NCBI GenBank assembly: GCA_050248735.1
Contig: JBFWRU010000011.1
Span: forward strand, 1-64,000
DNA from: JACKFE01 sp050248735
GTDB taxonomy: Bacteria; Nitrospirota; Nitrospiria; Nitrospirales; UBA8639
DNA length: 64,000 bases
Reading direction: 5' to 3'
This document shows positions 1 through 9,076 of this stretch, piece after piece. How positions within the stretch are numbered: position 1 is the stretch's first letter; the number at the start of each line of letters is the position of its first letter. The position numbers were made by a program, and so were the translations under genes. The notes under the pieces are model-generated. The model did no database searches, was not told where the DNA came from, and was given only the letters and a program-made list of their open reading frames with translations.

Positions 1-120
1 GAACTGAATGCCATCGCCCAGCGATTGAACACGCGACCGAGAAAATGCCTGGACTGGGCCACGCCCTTGGAAGTGTTTACGCAACTGCGTCATCATTCAC
101 CCGTTGCACTTGGAACTTGA
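1..120 (+). mobile_element. IS30-family transposase, C-terminal end (partial)
   Basis: The window opens inside an open frame whose last 39 codons read LNAIAQRLNTRPRKCLDWAT and then a PLEVF segment before TGA at 118-120. The pattern N-x-RPRK-x-L-x-W-x-TP-x-EVF is typical of the C-terminal end of IS30-family transposases, part of the DDE catalytic domain. The terminal bases around the stop (about 103-127) have the look of an IS30 right-end inverted repeat overlapping the end of the gene, but the left end is outside the window, so the repeat cannot be verified. The insertion lies 67 bp from the end of fmt. The rest of the element lies outside the window. Confidence 0.8.
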
Positions 121-187
121 AACCGCCTTCTTAAATCTTTGAATTATGCATTAAGCCATTGCCTGCAGAACATCAAGACCAAAACCC

Positions 188-1159
188 CTATGCAGACCTG
201 TTGGAAAAGGTCATTCCAGGTTCCAGGCGATGCCCCGCCAAAAATTGGTCCACCGGCATACGCTTCTTATTGGCGGGCTGGAGCTCAAGAATGGACAGGT
301 GGCCCTTGCCGGTCTTCACAAACATTCTCTGCTTAGTGACCGCGATAATCGTACCAGGTTCCACGGACGTATCATCACTTCCTAAACCCAACTCATCAGG
401 ACCCAAGTCACTTTTCTCAGCCTTCCAAAGTACCAACCGATGCTTCTGAAAGAACGTATAGGCCCCGGGCCAGGGCGACAGGCCACGAATGCGACAGGCT
501 AATTCACCTGCTGAGAGAGTCCAATCAAGCATCCCATCCTCTTTTTTTAGCAATGGGGCGAGAGTGGCCTTCTGATCATTTTGGGGTTGAGGCGATACCC
601 CGCCGGCCACCCAGTCCCGAAGAGTCCGCAATAACAATACCCCACCTACATCCGCCATTCTCACACCTAATTCTCCCGAAGTCTCCTCTGGACCTATTGC
701 GACCGTTTCTTGACTCAAGATCGCTCCGGTATCCATACCTTCATCCATCTTCATGATGGTGATACCTGTTTCACGGTCGCCATTGATCACAGCCCATTGA
801 ATGGGACCCGCCCCCCGATACTTCGGGAGAAGCGACCCATGCACATTCAGACATCCCCTGGGAGGCAGTTGGAGTATCTGGGAGGGGAGAATTCTTCCAA
901 ACGCCGCCACCACAAGGACCTCTGGATTCCAGCTCTGCAGAATTTCCAGAAAAGCCGGATCCTTCATTTTGAGGGGCTGAACGATCGGTATATGCCTGGC
1001 AAGAGCTAAGCTCTTCACCGGCCCTATCTGGATTTTCTGTCCCCGTCCCTGAGGCCGGTCAGGCTGACACACGACGCCGGTGACCTTGAATTCGGAGTCC
1101 ACCAATTGCTGAAGCGTTGGCACCGCAAAATACGGGGTTCCCATGAATACAACATTCAT
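188..1159 (-). CDS. fmt: methionyl-tRNA formyltransferase
   Basis: Formylates the amino group of Met-tRNA(fMet) using 10-formyltetrahydrofolate, producing the initiator tRNA. The 323-residue length is normal. The N-terminal Rossmann-type domain begins MNVVFMGTPYFAVP. The catalytic signature NVHGSLLPKYRGAGPIQ lies near residues 105-121 and the DEGMDTG segment near 139-145, giving the usual Asn-His-Asp set (about N105, H107, D143). A C-terminal tRNA-binding domain follows from about residue 205 and includes the RIRGLSPWPGAY motif. The gene is divergent from yebC. The usual partner def (peptide deformylase) is not next to it; an IS30 end lies downstream instead. Confidence 0.97.
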   Translation of the reverse strand: MNVVFMGTPYFAVPTLQQLVDSEFKVTGVVCQPDRPQGRGQKIQIGPVKSLALARHIPIVQPLKMKDPAFLEILQSWNPEVLVVAAFGRILPSQILQLPPRGCLNVHGSLLPKYRGAGPIQWAVINGDRETGITIMKMDEGMDTGAILSQETVAIGPEETSGELGVRMADVGGVLLLRTLRDWVAGGVSPQPQNDQKATLAPLLKKEDGMLDWTLSAGELACRIRGLSPWPGAYTFFQKHRLVLWKAEKSDLGPDELGLGSDDTSVEPGTIIAVTKQRMFVKTGKGHLSILELQPANKKRMPVDQFLAGHRLEPGMTFSNRSA

Positions 1160-1363
1160 AGTTGGGTTCTCTACCAGCTTCCCTAGTGGGAATCAACTGA
1201 AGAAGGCTTGAGAAAAGACCTAGCGACCTACAACCCTTGGAATTCATCTATGCACCCAAGAGCCCACCCCAAGCTGATTGACTCCCCTCAAACACTATGC
1301 TAGAAGCCCTCCCCCTAGGCTTATTTTTCACTATTCAACAAACGATTTCAGAGAGTCTACGAC

Positions 1364-2116
1364 ATGGGTGGACATAGTCATTGGTCGACAATTAAGCGCC
1401 ATAAAGGTGCCCAGGATGCTAAACGTGGGAAAATCTTCACCCGAGTGATTCGGGAAATTTCCATCGCCGCTCGTAGCGGTGGGGACCCCAATGGCAACCC
1501 GACGTTGCGGCAAGCCATTGCCAAGGCCAAGGAAGTGAACATGCCGGCCGACACGGTCAAACGGGCCATTCAGCGGGGAACGGGTGAGTTGCCGGGCATG
1601 CAAATCGAAGAATTTATGCTTGAGGGGTATGGCCCAGGCGGGACAGCCATTTTGCTGGAAATCACCACGGATAACCGGAACCGTACCGTGGCCGAAATCC
1701 GAAGTTTTCTCACCAAAAATCATGGAAATATGGCCGAGCCGGGCGCCGTGGCGTGGCAATTCCAGAAAAAAGGGCTGTTAGTGGTTGATAAAGGCGCAAT
1801 CACCGAGGAAAAACTGTTCAATCTCGCCATTGAGGCCGGGGCGGAAGACATGAAACAAACCACTTCCAGTTTTGAAATTATTACGGAGCCGGGCGATTTT
1901 GAAGCCGTGAAGGAAGCACTCAAAAACGCAAACATCGAACCGAGTATTTCTGACCTGACCTTTCTTCCACAAAATCAGATTGCCTTGGATGAAAAGGCCG
2001 CCGAGCAAACGCTGAAGCTGATGGAAATTCTTGATGATCATGAGGACGTGCAAAAAGTCCATGCTAATTTTGATATTTCCGATGAAATTATGGAAAAGAT
2101 AGCGGCTGCAGGATAA
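1364..2116 (+). CDS. yebC: YebC/PmpR-family protein
   Basis: Member of the YebC/PmpR (TACO1-like) family, 250 residues as usual. The N-terminus MGGHSHWSTIKRHKGAQDAKRG is the family hallmark, followed by the RGTGELPG and EGYGPGGTA segments. Family members have been described as DNA-binding regulators and more recently as translation factors easing ribosome stalling, so the precise role here is open. The ATG at 1364 follows a purine-rich leader. In many bacteria yebC is followed by ruvC-ruvA-ruvB; here ruvA comes next after about 195 bp with no ruvC between. Confidence 0.96.
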   Translation: MGGHSHWSTIKRHKGAQDAKRGKIFTRVIREISIAARSGGDPNGNPTLRQAIAKAKEVNMPADTVKRAIQRGTGELPGMQIEEFMLEGYGPGGTAILLEITTDNRNRTVAEIRSFLTKNHGNMAEPGAVAWQFQKKGLLVVDKGAITEEKLFNLAIEAGAEDMKQTTSSFEIITEPGDFEAVKEALKNANIEPSISDLTFLPQNQIALDEKAAEQTLKLMEILDDHEDVQKVHANFDISDEIMEKIAAAG

Positions 2117-2311
2117 CCCAAGTCCGCTCGATCCGATCATCCCTCTTGCCTCGGCTTCTTCGCTTGGAACAGCGGTTTTTTTTAAATCCGAAACCGGCGT
2201 TCGGCCAAATCTTCCTGCTTTCAGGTCGACTTTCCAAAATTGGGTTTTCACCGTTCATCTCCCGACTTGGGGTACCGGATTCTCAGGCCATCTCCATAGG
2301 AACCAATCCAG

Positions 2312-2923
2312 ATGATTGCATCACTCGCAGGCGTTCTTTCGAATAAGACTCCACAAGAGGTTATCCTGGAGGTGCAAGGGGTGGGATACCAGATCGCTAT
2401 TCCTCTTTCCACCTATTTTGTGCTTCCGGAGGTAAACACCTCAGTCCAATTATTTATCTCCACACATATTCGCAATGATACCATCCAGCTTTTTGGGTTT
2501 AGCACCATAGAGGAGAAGCAAGCCTTTCTGTTACTGACCGGGGTCACGAGTATCGGTCCAAAAATCGCCCTCAGCGCCTTATCCACTCTGTCCGTCCAGG
2601 AATTGTGCGCAGCCATCGAAACCAATGACGCCGAAACCTTGGCGTCCATCCCTGGAGTCGGGAAAAAATCCGCCGCTCGCTTGAACTTGGAATTGAAAGA
2701 CAAAACTTCACGGATTCTTCTGTCCACTTTCTCTGAATCCTCACAAGGGCACTCCCACTATCCGTCTGTGTCGGAGGAAGAGGCCACTTCGGCACTCCTG
2801 AACCTTGGATATCGAACTCCGGAAGTCAAAAAAGCGATTTCCCAAGCTCTGAATCAACTTGGAGACACCTATGAGTTAGAAAGCCTGATCCGGATGTCCT
2901 TGAAGGAACTGGCAAAAAACTAA
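2312..2923 (+). CDS. ruvA: Holliday junction branch-migration protein RuvA
   Basis: DNA-binding subunit of the RuvAB branch-migration complex, which recognises four-way junctions and loads the RuvB helicase. It has 203 residues, the normal length. The N-terminal OB-fold begins MIASLAGVLSNKTPQEVILEV and carries the GVGYQI and HIRNDTIQLFGF segments. Tandem helix-hairpin-helix motifs follow (LTGVTSIGPKIALSALS near 75-90 and ASIPGVGKKSAARLNLELKDK near 111-131). The C-terminal domain III, which contacts RuvB, ends SLIRMSLKELAKN. Neither ruvC nor ruvB is adjacent. A short zinc-ribbon gene is convergent downstream. Confidence 0.96.
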   Translation: MIASLAGVLSNKTPQEVILEVQGVGYQIAIPLSTYFVLPEVNTSVQLFISTHIRNDTIQLFGFSTIEEKQAFLLLTGVTSIGPKIALSALSTLSVQELCAAIETNDAETLASIPGVGKKSAARLNLELKDKTSRILLSTFSESSQGHSHYPSVSEEEATSALLNLGYRTPEVKKAISQALNQLGDTYELESLIRMSLKELAKN

Positions 2924-2967
2924 GGAAGAAAAATTACCGAAACCAGAACAGGAAGGAATCTACCCGC

Positions 2968-3150
2968 TTACAGGATTTCACGAATTTTTAATCCACGATA
3001 TCCGCTTTCAACCACACGTTTAAAAAATCTCAACACATCCGCCAAATCAAACCAAAACCCGCAATTGATACATTTGGCATAGAACCGGCGGGTCACCTTC
3101 GTATAGTGACGTTCGACCAACATCGTTCCCTGACAGCGAAGACAGGTCAT
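2968..3150 (-). CDS. small zinc-ribbon-like protein
   Basis: A 60-residue protein with two CxxC pairs: CLRC at residues 3-6 and CINC near 27-30. This spacing is that of a four-cysteine zinc ribbon or rubredoxin-like knuckle. The rest is basic and aromatic (FYAKCINCGFWFDLADVLRFF), and a W-F-D motif follows the second pair. It probably binds zinc and may bind nucleic acid or protein, but no function can be assigned. The start ATG at 3150 lies just downstream of the next small minus-strand gene, and the two could be cotranscribed. Confidence 0.6.
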   Translation of the reverse strand: MTCLRCQGTMLVERHYTKVTRRFYAKCINCGFWFDLADVLRFFKRVVESGYRGLKIREIL

Positions 3151-3182
3151 TGTATTTCACATTCTTTGAGAAGCATCGCTCA

Positions 3183-3431
3183 TCATCGCAACCGGTTGAA
3201 AATCACCGCCACACATCCCGCTAATACCCCGCCTCCTAAAATAGTGAGTCCCATCGATAAGACCCCTTCCCATGTGCCGGCATGAGATGATCCATACAGC
3301 AGGTCACGGACACCGCCTTGCACTAACAAGACCGCAAGGGTCAATAAGGAACCCATGCCAAACCACCAACCGAATGTTCGCACGGTGCTCCTCAAAGAAT
3401 ACCAAGCAATCAGAACATCTTTCGCTATCAC
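3183..3431 (-). CDS. small two-helix membrane protein of unknown function
   Basis: An 82-residue protein with two clear hydrophobic stretches, near residues 20-40 (WWFGMGSLLTLAVLLVQGGV) and 57-77 (GVLSMGLTILGGGVLAGCVA). The loop between them contains YGSSHAGTWEG. It is probably an inner-membrane protein. It is on the same strand as, and just upstream of, the 60-residue zinc-ribbon gene, with 32 bp between them, so a short operon is plausible. No family is recognised. Confidence 0.55.
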   Translation of the reverse strand: MIAKDVLIAWYSLRSTVRTFGWWFGMGSLLTLAVLLVQGGVRDLLYGSSHAGTWEGVLSMGLTILGGGVLAGCVAVIFNRLR

Positions 3432-3505
3432 ATGCTATACAGAACAGCGGAAAAAACTGTAAACAGGGGTCAAAGAAGGTGTCAAGAAACCGAGCACTAA
3501 AGTCC

Positions 3506-4681
3506 TCAGGACGCCGGGGTCGGACTTTCTGCCGTTCGGATTTTTAAACCATGATGTAAGTATACGGATACATTGTTGGAAGCGTTATTGACCACGGCTA
3601 AGCCGGGTTGTTCGCCCCGCCCCACCGCCAGGGGTAGCGAAGCCAAAGCAAAAGGCCCATGGGGGGTACCATAATGCTTGGGAGGATATTTAAAGGTTCC
3701 ATCCCCTTTCCCATATAAAAGAGATAAGCTTCCGGATTGAATATTTACCACCGCTACATCCATATTTTTATCCCCGTCAAAATCCTGAGCCACGGCATGG
3801 TTAGGACCCGCATCGCCGCCGGAGTCCTTTCCTTGTTGAAACGTTCCATCTCCATTTCCCAAAAAGACGGTAATGGTATTCATTTCTCCGTTGATCACCA
3901 ACAAATCGACAAAATGATCATTGTTAAAATCGGCAAAGGAGACACCCAACGGCCGTTTGCCAGTCTTGTAATCAACCGGCGACAAAAAGGTGCCATCCCC
4001 CAGACCTAACCAAATGGATACCGCATTGCTCATAGGTCCACCATTCGTCACCGCTAAATCCAAATGTTGATCACCATTCAAATCAATCGCATCAACGGAC
4101 GTGGGAGTATCCCCATATTCATACAGCGGTCCCACCCGGAATTTTCCATTGCCCATGCCTAAAAACACTTGAATTTTGTCATTTCGCAGGGCCACAACCA
4201 TATCCGGGAGAAAATCCTCGTTGAAGTCACCGGTGGAAATACTCACCGGAGTCCGGTGCACGAGATATTGAGTGCCCCGCAAAAAGGTGCCATTTCCTTG
4301 CCCCATAAACACGAGTGCATGATCATCCCCTGAACAGGCCACGACTAAATCCACGTTATGATCCAGATTAAAATCATCCACCGCAATGTTTCGAGGCTCC
4401 TGGCAGGCAGTCATGATTTTCTGATCTTGAAAGCTCCCGTCTCCGTTGCCAAATAAGAGAGACAAGGAATTTCCTTGAATATTACTGGTAATAAGATCCG
4501 CAAACCCATCCGCATTGAAATCGCCAACACGAATTGAGGTAGGGCTTTTTCCGACCGGAAAATCTTTATAATGATACACAAGGTCTGGAGGTTGATAGTC
4601 CTCCCGAGCGGGACACCCCGCCAAAACCAGACTGGCAAGCCCAAGACTAACCACCAAGCATTTTCCTGATAGGGATGTCAT
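3506..4681 (-). CDS. FG-GAP/VCBS-repeat lipoprotein (beta-propeller)
   Basis: A probable surface lipoprotein of 391 residues. The chosen ATG at 4681 opens directly on a lipoprotein signal peptide (MTSLSGKCLVVSLGLASLVLAGC) with lipobox LAGC; a longer frame from a TTG at 4786 would bury that signal behind 35 residues. About seven repeats of roughly 50 residues follow, each with a D-F-N-x-D-x-x-x-D-L calcium-loop motif and an L-G-x-G-D-G-T-F ending, the pattern of FG-GAP/VCBS repeats that fold into a seven-bladed propeller. The last repeat is degenerate. Such proteins often bind calcium, carbohydrate or other proteins outside the cell; the ligand is unknown here. Confidence 0.85.
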   Translation of the reverse strand: MTSLSGKCLVVSLGLASLVLAGCPAREDYQPPDLVYHYKDFPVGKSPTSIRVGDFNADGFADLITSNIQGNSLSLLFGNGDGSFQDQKIMTACQEPRNIAVDDFNLDHNVDLVVACSGDDHALVFMGQGNGTFLRGTQYLVHRTPVSISTGDFNEDFLPDMVVALRNDKIQVFLGMGNGKFRVGPLYEYGDTPTSVDAIDLNGDQHLDLAVTNGGPMSNAVSIWLGLGDGTFLSPVDYKTGKRPLGVSFADFNNDHFVDLLVINGEMNTITVFLGNGDGTFQQGKDSGGDAGPNHAVAQDFDGDKNMDVAVVNIQSGSLSLLYGKGDGTFKYPPKHYGTPHGPFALASLPLAVGRGEQPGLAVVNNASNNVSVYLHHGLKIRTAESPTPAS

Positions 4682-4983
4682 ACGACTTAGAAGTTTCGAT
4701 AATTGGGGTTTATAGATGAGGATCGTTCCATGGAGAGGGAGAGACCCAGGGGGCAAGCCCCTTGAAATCATCAATTGCACCGGCAAGAGCCGAGTATACG
4801 GGTTTCCTCGACTCTTGTAAAATTCAACGGAGTTTCACAACCCTCCCTGAATTCCCACCCATGCGGCTCCTAGTGACCCTTGACCGATCGTTGGATTCCC
4901 CTTTCCTGTCCTTAAAACCCCTGGCAGAGAAACCGGTCTTTGTGGTATAGAGAATTCTTTCGTCATTTTTGAAGGAGGGACGC

Positions 4984-5307
4984 ATGGCAGGAAAAACCGT
5001 GGACATTGAACTCAGCATGTATGGGGTAGCGGAAATCGTCAAATGGTGTATTACGAAAAATAATGGCCGCATCCCAGGGGTCGATACCGCCGCGCTCAAG
5101 AAACTGCAAGAATCGTTAAAAGACAAGCCGGCAACCGGGGATTACTTTACATTGGATCAATTTTGGAAAACACGAAAAGTTTTCTCCTTTACGGAAGAAG
5201 AAGTGGCCACCATCGACCGCTGTTTGTATGATATTCCGAATTTTGAGGGAGCCCAACTTCCTCAAATTCGATATAAGTTTTGGCCCAAGGAAATTGTCAA
5301 GGCTTAA
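4984..5307 (+). CDS. conserved hypothetical protein, about 107 residues
   Basis: The start is set at the ATG at 4984 because a strong Shine-Dalgarno (AAGGAGGG at 4972-4979) precedes it; an upstream in-frame TTG at 4969 is less likely. The product begins MAGKTVDIELSMYGVAEIVKW and ends in a basic segment (YKFWPKEIVKA). It has no signal peptide or membrane segment and mixes charged and aromatic residues, so it is probably a small soluble protein. No family is recognised. A perfect hairpin lies 24 bp after the stop. It is a monocistronic gene flanked by oppositely oriented genes. Confidence 0.7.
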   Translation: MAGKTVDIELSMYGVAEIVKWCITKNNGRIPGVDTAALKKLQESLKDKPATGDYFTLDQFWKTRKVFSFTEEEVATIDRCLYDIPNFEGAQLPQIRYKFWPKEIVKA

Positions 5308-5330
5308 TAAGGGGTTATCGATGACACAAG

Positions 5331-5352
5331 TCCAGGCGGATTTCCGCCTGGA
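5331..5352 (+). terminator. perfect hairpin, probable terminator of the preceding gene
   Basis: The arms TCCAGGCGGA (5331-5340) and TCCGCCTGGA (5343-5352) are perfectly complementary and GC-rich, 24 bp after the stop at 5307. The following TCTTCCTCC is only moderately T-rich, so it is a weak intrinsic terminator or a 3'-end stabilising stem. Confidence 0.5.
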
Positions 5353-5679
5353 TCTTCCTCCTACACGCAGGCAGACCAACTCAAACCCTTCCATCCCATC
5401 AAGAGACCATGGTGTCAATACCGGAGGTCCTTATCTCTCAAGATAGGATGACAAACACTCGACCTTGGCAAATCCCCCTAGCTCGTTAAAAACAGATGAA
5501 CAACCCCACACCCGCCTGGGTATGGACCGGTTATCATCAGATTATAAAATCGTTTCTGGAAGACATTGGCAAAGTTATTCCCATAATTCCAATTTAGGGT
5601 AGCACCGCAAGAATCCGCCTGAGTTACAATATTTCAAGAACTCCCGGCTTTCGTGAGGGAGAGCGAAGCCGGAAAGATC
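5353..5679. other. intergenic region between convergent genes, nothing recognised
   Basis: About 330 bp after the hairpin and before the 3' end of the minus-strand spermidine-synthase-like gene. No credible open frame, RNA or repeat was seen. Confidence 0.5.
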
Positions 5680-7221
5680 TCAGGCTTCCCCTTGAAGTAA
5701 ATCTAGAGGAGAAAAGTCATCGGTCAGAATTAAACCGGGACCCAAATGGAGTGGAGCCTGAGATCCGAAAAATGCAAAGCCTTCTGGCGGGAACCGATTC
5801 TGATTGAGTGAGCGACTGACCAGAGACATAAAATTGGCATCGAGCATGTTCGTCACAGGCGTTCCACCAAAGAAAATGAGGTTCACCGAACCCTTTTTAG
5901 TCTTCATCCAATCCGGACCGGCAACACCATAAGCCACTACCTCGGGAAAGGCCAGCCGCATCGTGGACACAATCGCTTGAGCCCTCCTCACATTGGCCGG
6001 CGCATCGGATGAAGCCAAATTGACGGCCACAGCTCCCTCCGGGCTCACATGTTTTCGCAATTCCTGAAAAAATTCCCTGGTAGTCAGATGAAAGGGAATC
6101 AAATGCCTCGCAAAGGCATCGACCCATACCACGTCATATTGCACCTGGGTCCCACGCAAAAATGTTCTGGCATCCTGCACATAGACGTGGTGGTTGGAGG
6201 GAGGAGCGTAATCGAAATATTGTTCGGCCGCTTGAACCACGGCCGGGTCCATTTCCACCACGTCCAAATCCAATTCGGGATAATGCTGAGCTAGCCACTT
6301 CGCAAGGGATCCGCCGCCATTACCCAATATCAACCCGCGCTTGGGTTTCTCCAGAATGGGCAACACCCCCATCATCACTTGAGAATAGGGAAGAGCTAAA
6401 AAGTTGGGGTCGGTTTTAAGCATTACCGCATGGAAGGTATTGTCCAGAACCAGATATCGTAAAATATTGTTTTCACTCACCCTGACTTGTTGATAAGGAC
6501 TATCTTCCTGATGAATGGCTGAAGGAACTACAATAACCGGATGAAAGCTCATCCACATGGCGACCCCGATACCAGCTATCATGCTCCCCCTCAGAACGAC
6601 GGAGCCCTTCTTTTCCAAAAACAACCAAAAAATCCCAACCATTACCTGGACAACTCCCAGGAGCGCGACCAGTGCTGCGCTTCCCAACCACGTCAGAAGA
6701 TAAAAGCTGGTTCCCCATGTACCGATAAGGCTCCCAATCGTCGACACCGCAATCATTGACCCCGTATGACGCCCTAAGTGCCCCATGTCGGCAATTGCCA
6801 GCCGAAGAAGCGCAGGTAGCACCCCACTGAGGCCAAAGGCCGGCACCGCCAAAAGGACTCCTGCGGCAAAGCAAGGCCCCCAACGAGGATCTTGAATCCA
6901 TTGAAATACCTGAAACACGACCGGTTGTCCGGCCCAGGCCAACAGAAGTGTCCACACGCCCGAAGCCAACATTAGGCCCGCCAGAACCCGTGGGGGAGAA
7001 TAGCGGTCGGCCAACCATCCACCCGCCGCATATCCGCTACTCATTGCCGCCAACACGACTCCGATTAACGCCCCCCACACAAAAAGCGAACTGCCAAACA
7101 CCGGAGCGAGAAGACGACTCCCCAAAATTTCCAAAGCCATCACCACCGCCCCGGTGGAAAAGGCGGTGGCGAAACACCACCAACGCGGAAATGTTGATTG
7201 AGTAGAAGCTACACTTGCCAT
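5680..7221 (-). CDS. fused membrane/spermidine-synthase-like protein
   Basis: A 513-residue two-part protein. The N-terminal half (about residues 10-235) is a multi-helix membrane domain with Gly/Ala-rich helices (ALEILGSRLLAPVFGSSLFVWG and six to eight hydrophobic stretches). The C-terminal half is a Rossmann methyltransferase-like polyamine synthase fold with the glycine-rich loop ILGNGGGSLAKWL, the acidic VVEMDPAVV motif and DARTFLRG followed by YDVVWVDAF. This is the architecture annotated as fused MFS/spermidine synthase. It may transfer an aminopropyl group from decarboxylated SAM, but many of these fusions have no proven activity. It is divergent from murJ. Confidence 0.82.
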   Translation of the reverse strand: MASVASTQSTFPRWWCFATAFSTGAVVMALEILGSRLLAPVFGSSLFVWGALIGVVLAAMSSGYAAGGWLADRYSPPRVLAGLMLASGVWTLLLAWAGQPVVFQVFQWIQDPRWGPCFAAGVLLAVPAFGLSGVLPALLRLAIADMGHLGRHTGSMIAVSTIGSLIGTWGTSFYLLTWLGSAALVALLGVVQVMVGIFWLFLEKKGSVVLRGSMIAGIGVAMWMSFHPVIVVPSAIHQEDSPYQQVRVSENNILRYLVLDNTFHAVMLKTDPNFLALPYSQVMMGVLPILEKPKRGLILGNGGGSLAKWLAQHYPELDLDVVEMDPAVVQAAEQYFDYAPPSNHHVYVQDARTFLRGTQVQYDVVWVDAFARHLIPFHLTTREFFQELRKHVSPEGAVAVNLASSDAPANVRRAQAIVSTMRLAFPEVVAYGVAGPDWMKTKKGSVNLIFFGGTPVTNMLDANFMSLVSRSLNQNRFPPEGFAFFGSQAPLHLGPGLILTDDFSPLDLLQGEA

Positions 7222-7367
7222 AAGATGTACAGATACAGGAGCAAAAGGGAACTGATGCTAAAGCATGATCCGGAGGGTGTCAATTCAGTTTCTCGATTCT
7301 ACTCTCTGCTGACAACAGGCCCCTTGTCTCACGCTCCAATCCTTCATCCAGGACCCGCTCAAGCCGA

Positions 7368-8984
7368 ATGACCCAGCCCCCCTCGCACCCTTCAGACTCA
7401 CCGCCTCAGATCAGTGAGACCCATCGCATTAGCCGGGCAGCGGGAATCATTGGGAGCGCCACCCTTTTAAGCCGGATTTTAGGGTTTATCCGTGATATCG
7501 CCCTAGCCAGTCTTTTCGGGGCCCATGCCGCGGCAGACGCCTTTTATGTGGCCTATCGCATTCCCAACCTGCTCAGAGAATTATTCGCCGAAGGGTCCAT
7601 GTCCTCGGCTTTTATCCCGGTTTTCACCGAATATCATTCAACCAAATCGCAAAAAGAAGCCTGGGAATTGGCCAACGCAGCCTTCACGACATTGCTCACT
7701 CTGGTAACCCTGGTGACCGTGGTGGGAATTCTCTCCGCTCCAGGAATCGTGTGGCTGCTCGCGCCGGGCTTTCGGGCCGATGCATCAAAACTGGCCACCA
7801 CGACTCTCCTAACGCAGATCATGTTTCCCTATTTGATTTTTGTCAGCCTGGCCGCCTTGGCCATGGGCATACTCAACTCGCTTCGTTCATTCGTCATTCC
7901 TGCTCTGGCTCCGGTGTTTTTTAATATCTGTGTCATCCTTTTCGCCGTGATGATTTCCCCTATGTTTGACCAGCCAATTTTGGCGGTAGCCCTCGGCATC
8001 GTGGTTGGCGGACTCGCTCAATTTCTCATGCAACTTCCCGGGTTACAAAAAAAAGGACTGGCCTTCACCTGGAACTTTCACCCCGCCCATCCCGGTGTAA
8101 AAAAAATGGGCATCCTGCTCATTCCCTCGTTATTAGGCCTGGCGGTTACTCAAATCAATCTCACCGTGAGCACCATATTAGCTTCACATTTCCAGGGTGG
8201 TCCTACGTATTTGTTTTATGGCATGCGTCTCATTCAATTTCCTCTTGGCATATTTGGCGTAGCGATGGCTACCGCCCTTTTACCCTCCCTTTCGGCGCAA
8301 GCCGCACGCGGATCCCTTATCGAACTTCGGGAGACGGTGAATTTCGGGTTACGCCTGGTGCTCTTTATTATGGTGCCGTCCATGGCCGGCCTCATCTGTT
8401 TGAGGACACCGATCATTCATGTGTTTTTTGAACATGGCGCCTTTTCGGCTCACGATACCATCGGCACCGCTTCGGCGCTTCTCGGTTTTTCAATCGGACT
8501 CTGGGCCTTCGCGAGTTATCGTATTGTGGCCACGGCGTTTTACTCGCTCCAGGACACGCGCACACCGGCCATCGTGGCCGTGTGTTCCGTCGGGATCAAT
8601 ATCGCATTGTCACTTTGGCTAATGACCCCTTTGGGACATATGGGTTTGGCCCTGGCGGCCGGCTTGGCCGCAATCTTCAACACGCTGATCCTGGTAGTTA
8701 TCCTCCATAAACGCCTCCAGGGACTCTTATGGAAATCCTTGACTGGTTCCATCGGTCGGACAATCTTAGCGTTAGCCCCGCTCATAGGTTGGGCGCTCTG
8801 GGTAGCCGGCCTTTCCCTTTGGCAGACACCCGGTGAACTGGGTTTGAAAATACTCTGGTTAATGTTGGCGATGACGGGAGGAGCATTGGGATATTTCGGC
8901 ATACATCAGCTTTTGGATTCTCCGGAACTGAGCCACCTAAAAATGATGATTCGAAAACAAATGCCCCACACGCCGCACACATGA
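7368..8984 (+). CDS. murJ: lipid II flippase MurJ
   Basis: Polytopic inner-membrane flippase of the MOP superfamily that moves lipid II to the periplasmic face for peptidoglycan synthesis. It has 538 residues with about 14 hydrophobic segments. Family signatures are visible: SRILGFIRDIALASLFGA near residue 35, ADAFYVAYRIPNLLRELFAEGSMSSAFIPVF near 55-85, and PLGIFGVAMATALLPSLS near 290. It starts at an ATG 146 bp from the divergent spermidine-synthase-like gene. The C-terminal tail is short and cytosolic. dtd follows after about 90 bp on the same strand. Confidence 0.96.
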   Translation: MTQPPSHPSDSPPQISETHRISRAAGIIGSATLLSRILGFIRDIALASLFGAHAAADAFYVAYRIPNLLRELFAEGSMSSAFIPVFTEYHSTKSQKEAWELANAAFTTLLTLVTLVTVVGILSAPGIVWLLAPGFRADASKLATTTLLTQIMFPYLIFVSLAALAMGILNSLRSFVIPALAPVFFNICVILFAVMISPMFDQPILAVALGIVVGGLAQFLMQLPGLQKKGLAFTWNFHPAHPGVKKMGILLIPSLLGLAVTQINLTVSTILASHFQGGPTYLFYGMRLIQFPLGIFGVAMATALLPSLSAQAARGSLIELRETVNFGLRLVLFIMVPSMAGLICLRTPIIHVFFEHGAFSAHDTIGTASALLGFSIGLWAFASYRIVATAFYSLQDTRTPAIVAVCSVGINIALSLWLMTPLGHMGLALAAGLAAIFNTLILVVILHKRLQGLLWKSLTGSIGRTILALAPLIGWALWVAGLSLWQTPGELGLKILWLMLAMTGGALGYFGIHQLLDSPELSHLKMMIRKQMPHTPHT

Positions 8985-9076
8985 ATCACTGAGAATATTC
9001 AAATAAGCAAGGAGGGCACCGTGCACTCTAGATTGAAATTTTTTGATATATTTTTGTATAGGCCTCGCCCTCGCCA

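Noticed and set aside
2117..2311. ruvC expected between yebC and ruvA
   Set aside because: Only 195 bp with no RuvC-like sequence; it is absent here and may lie elsewhere in the genome.
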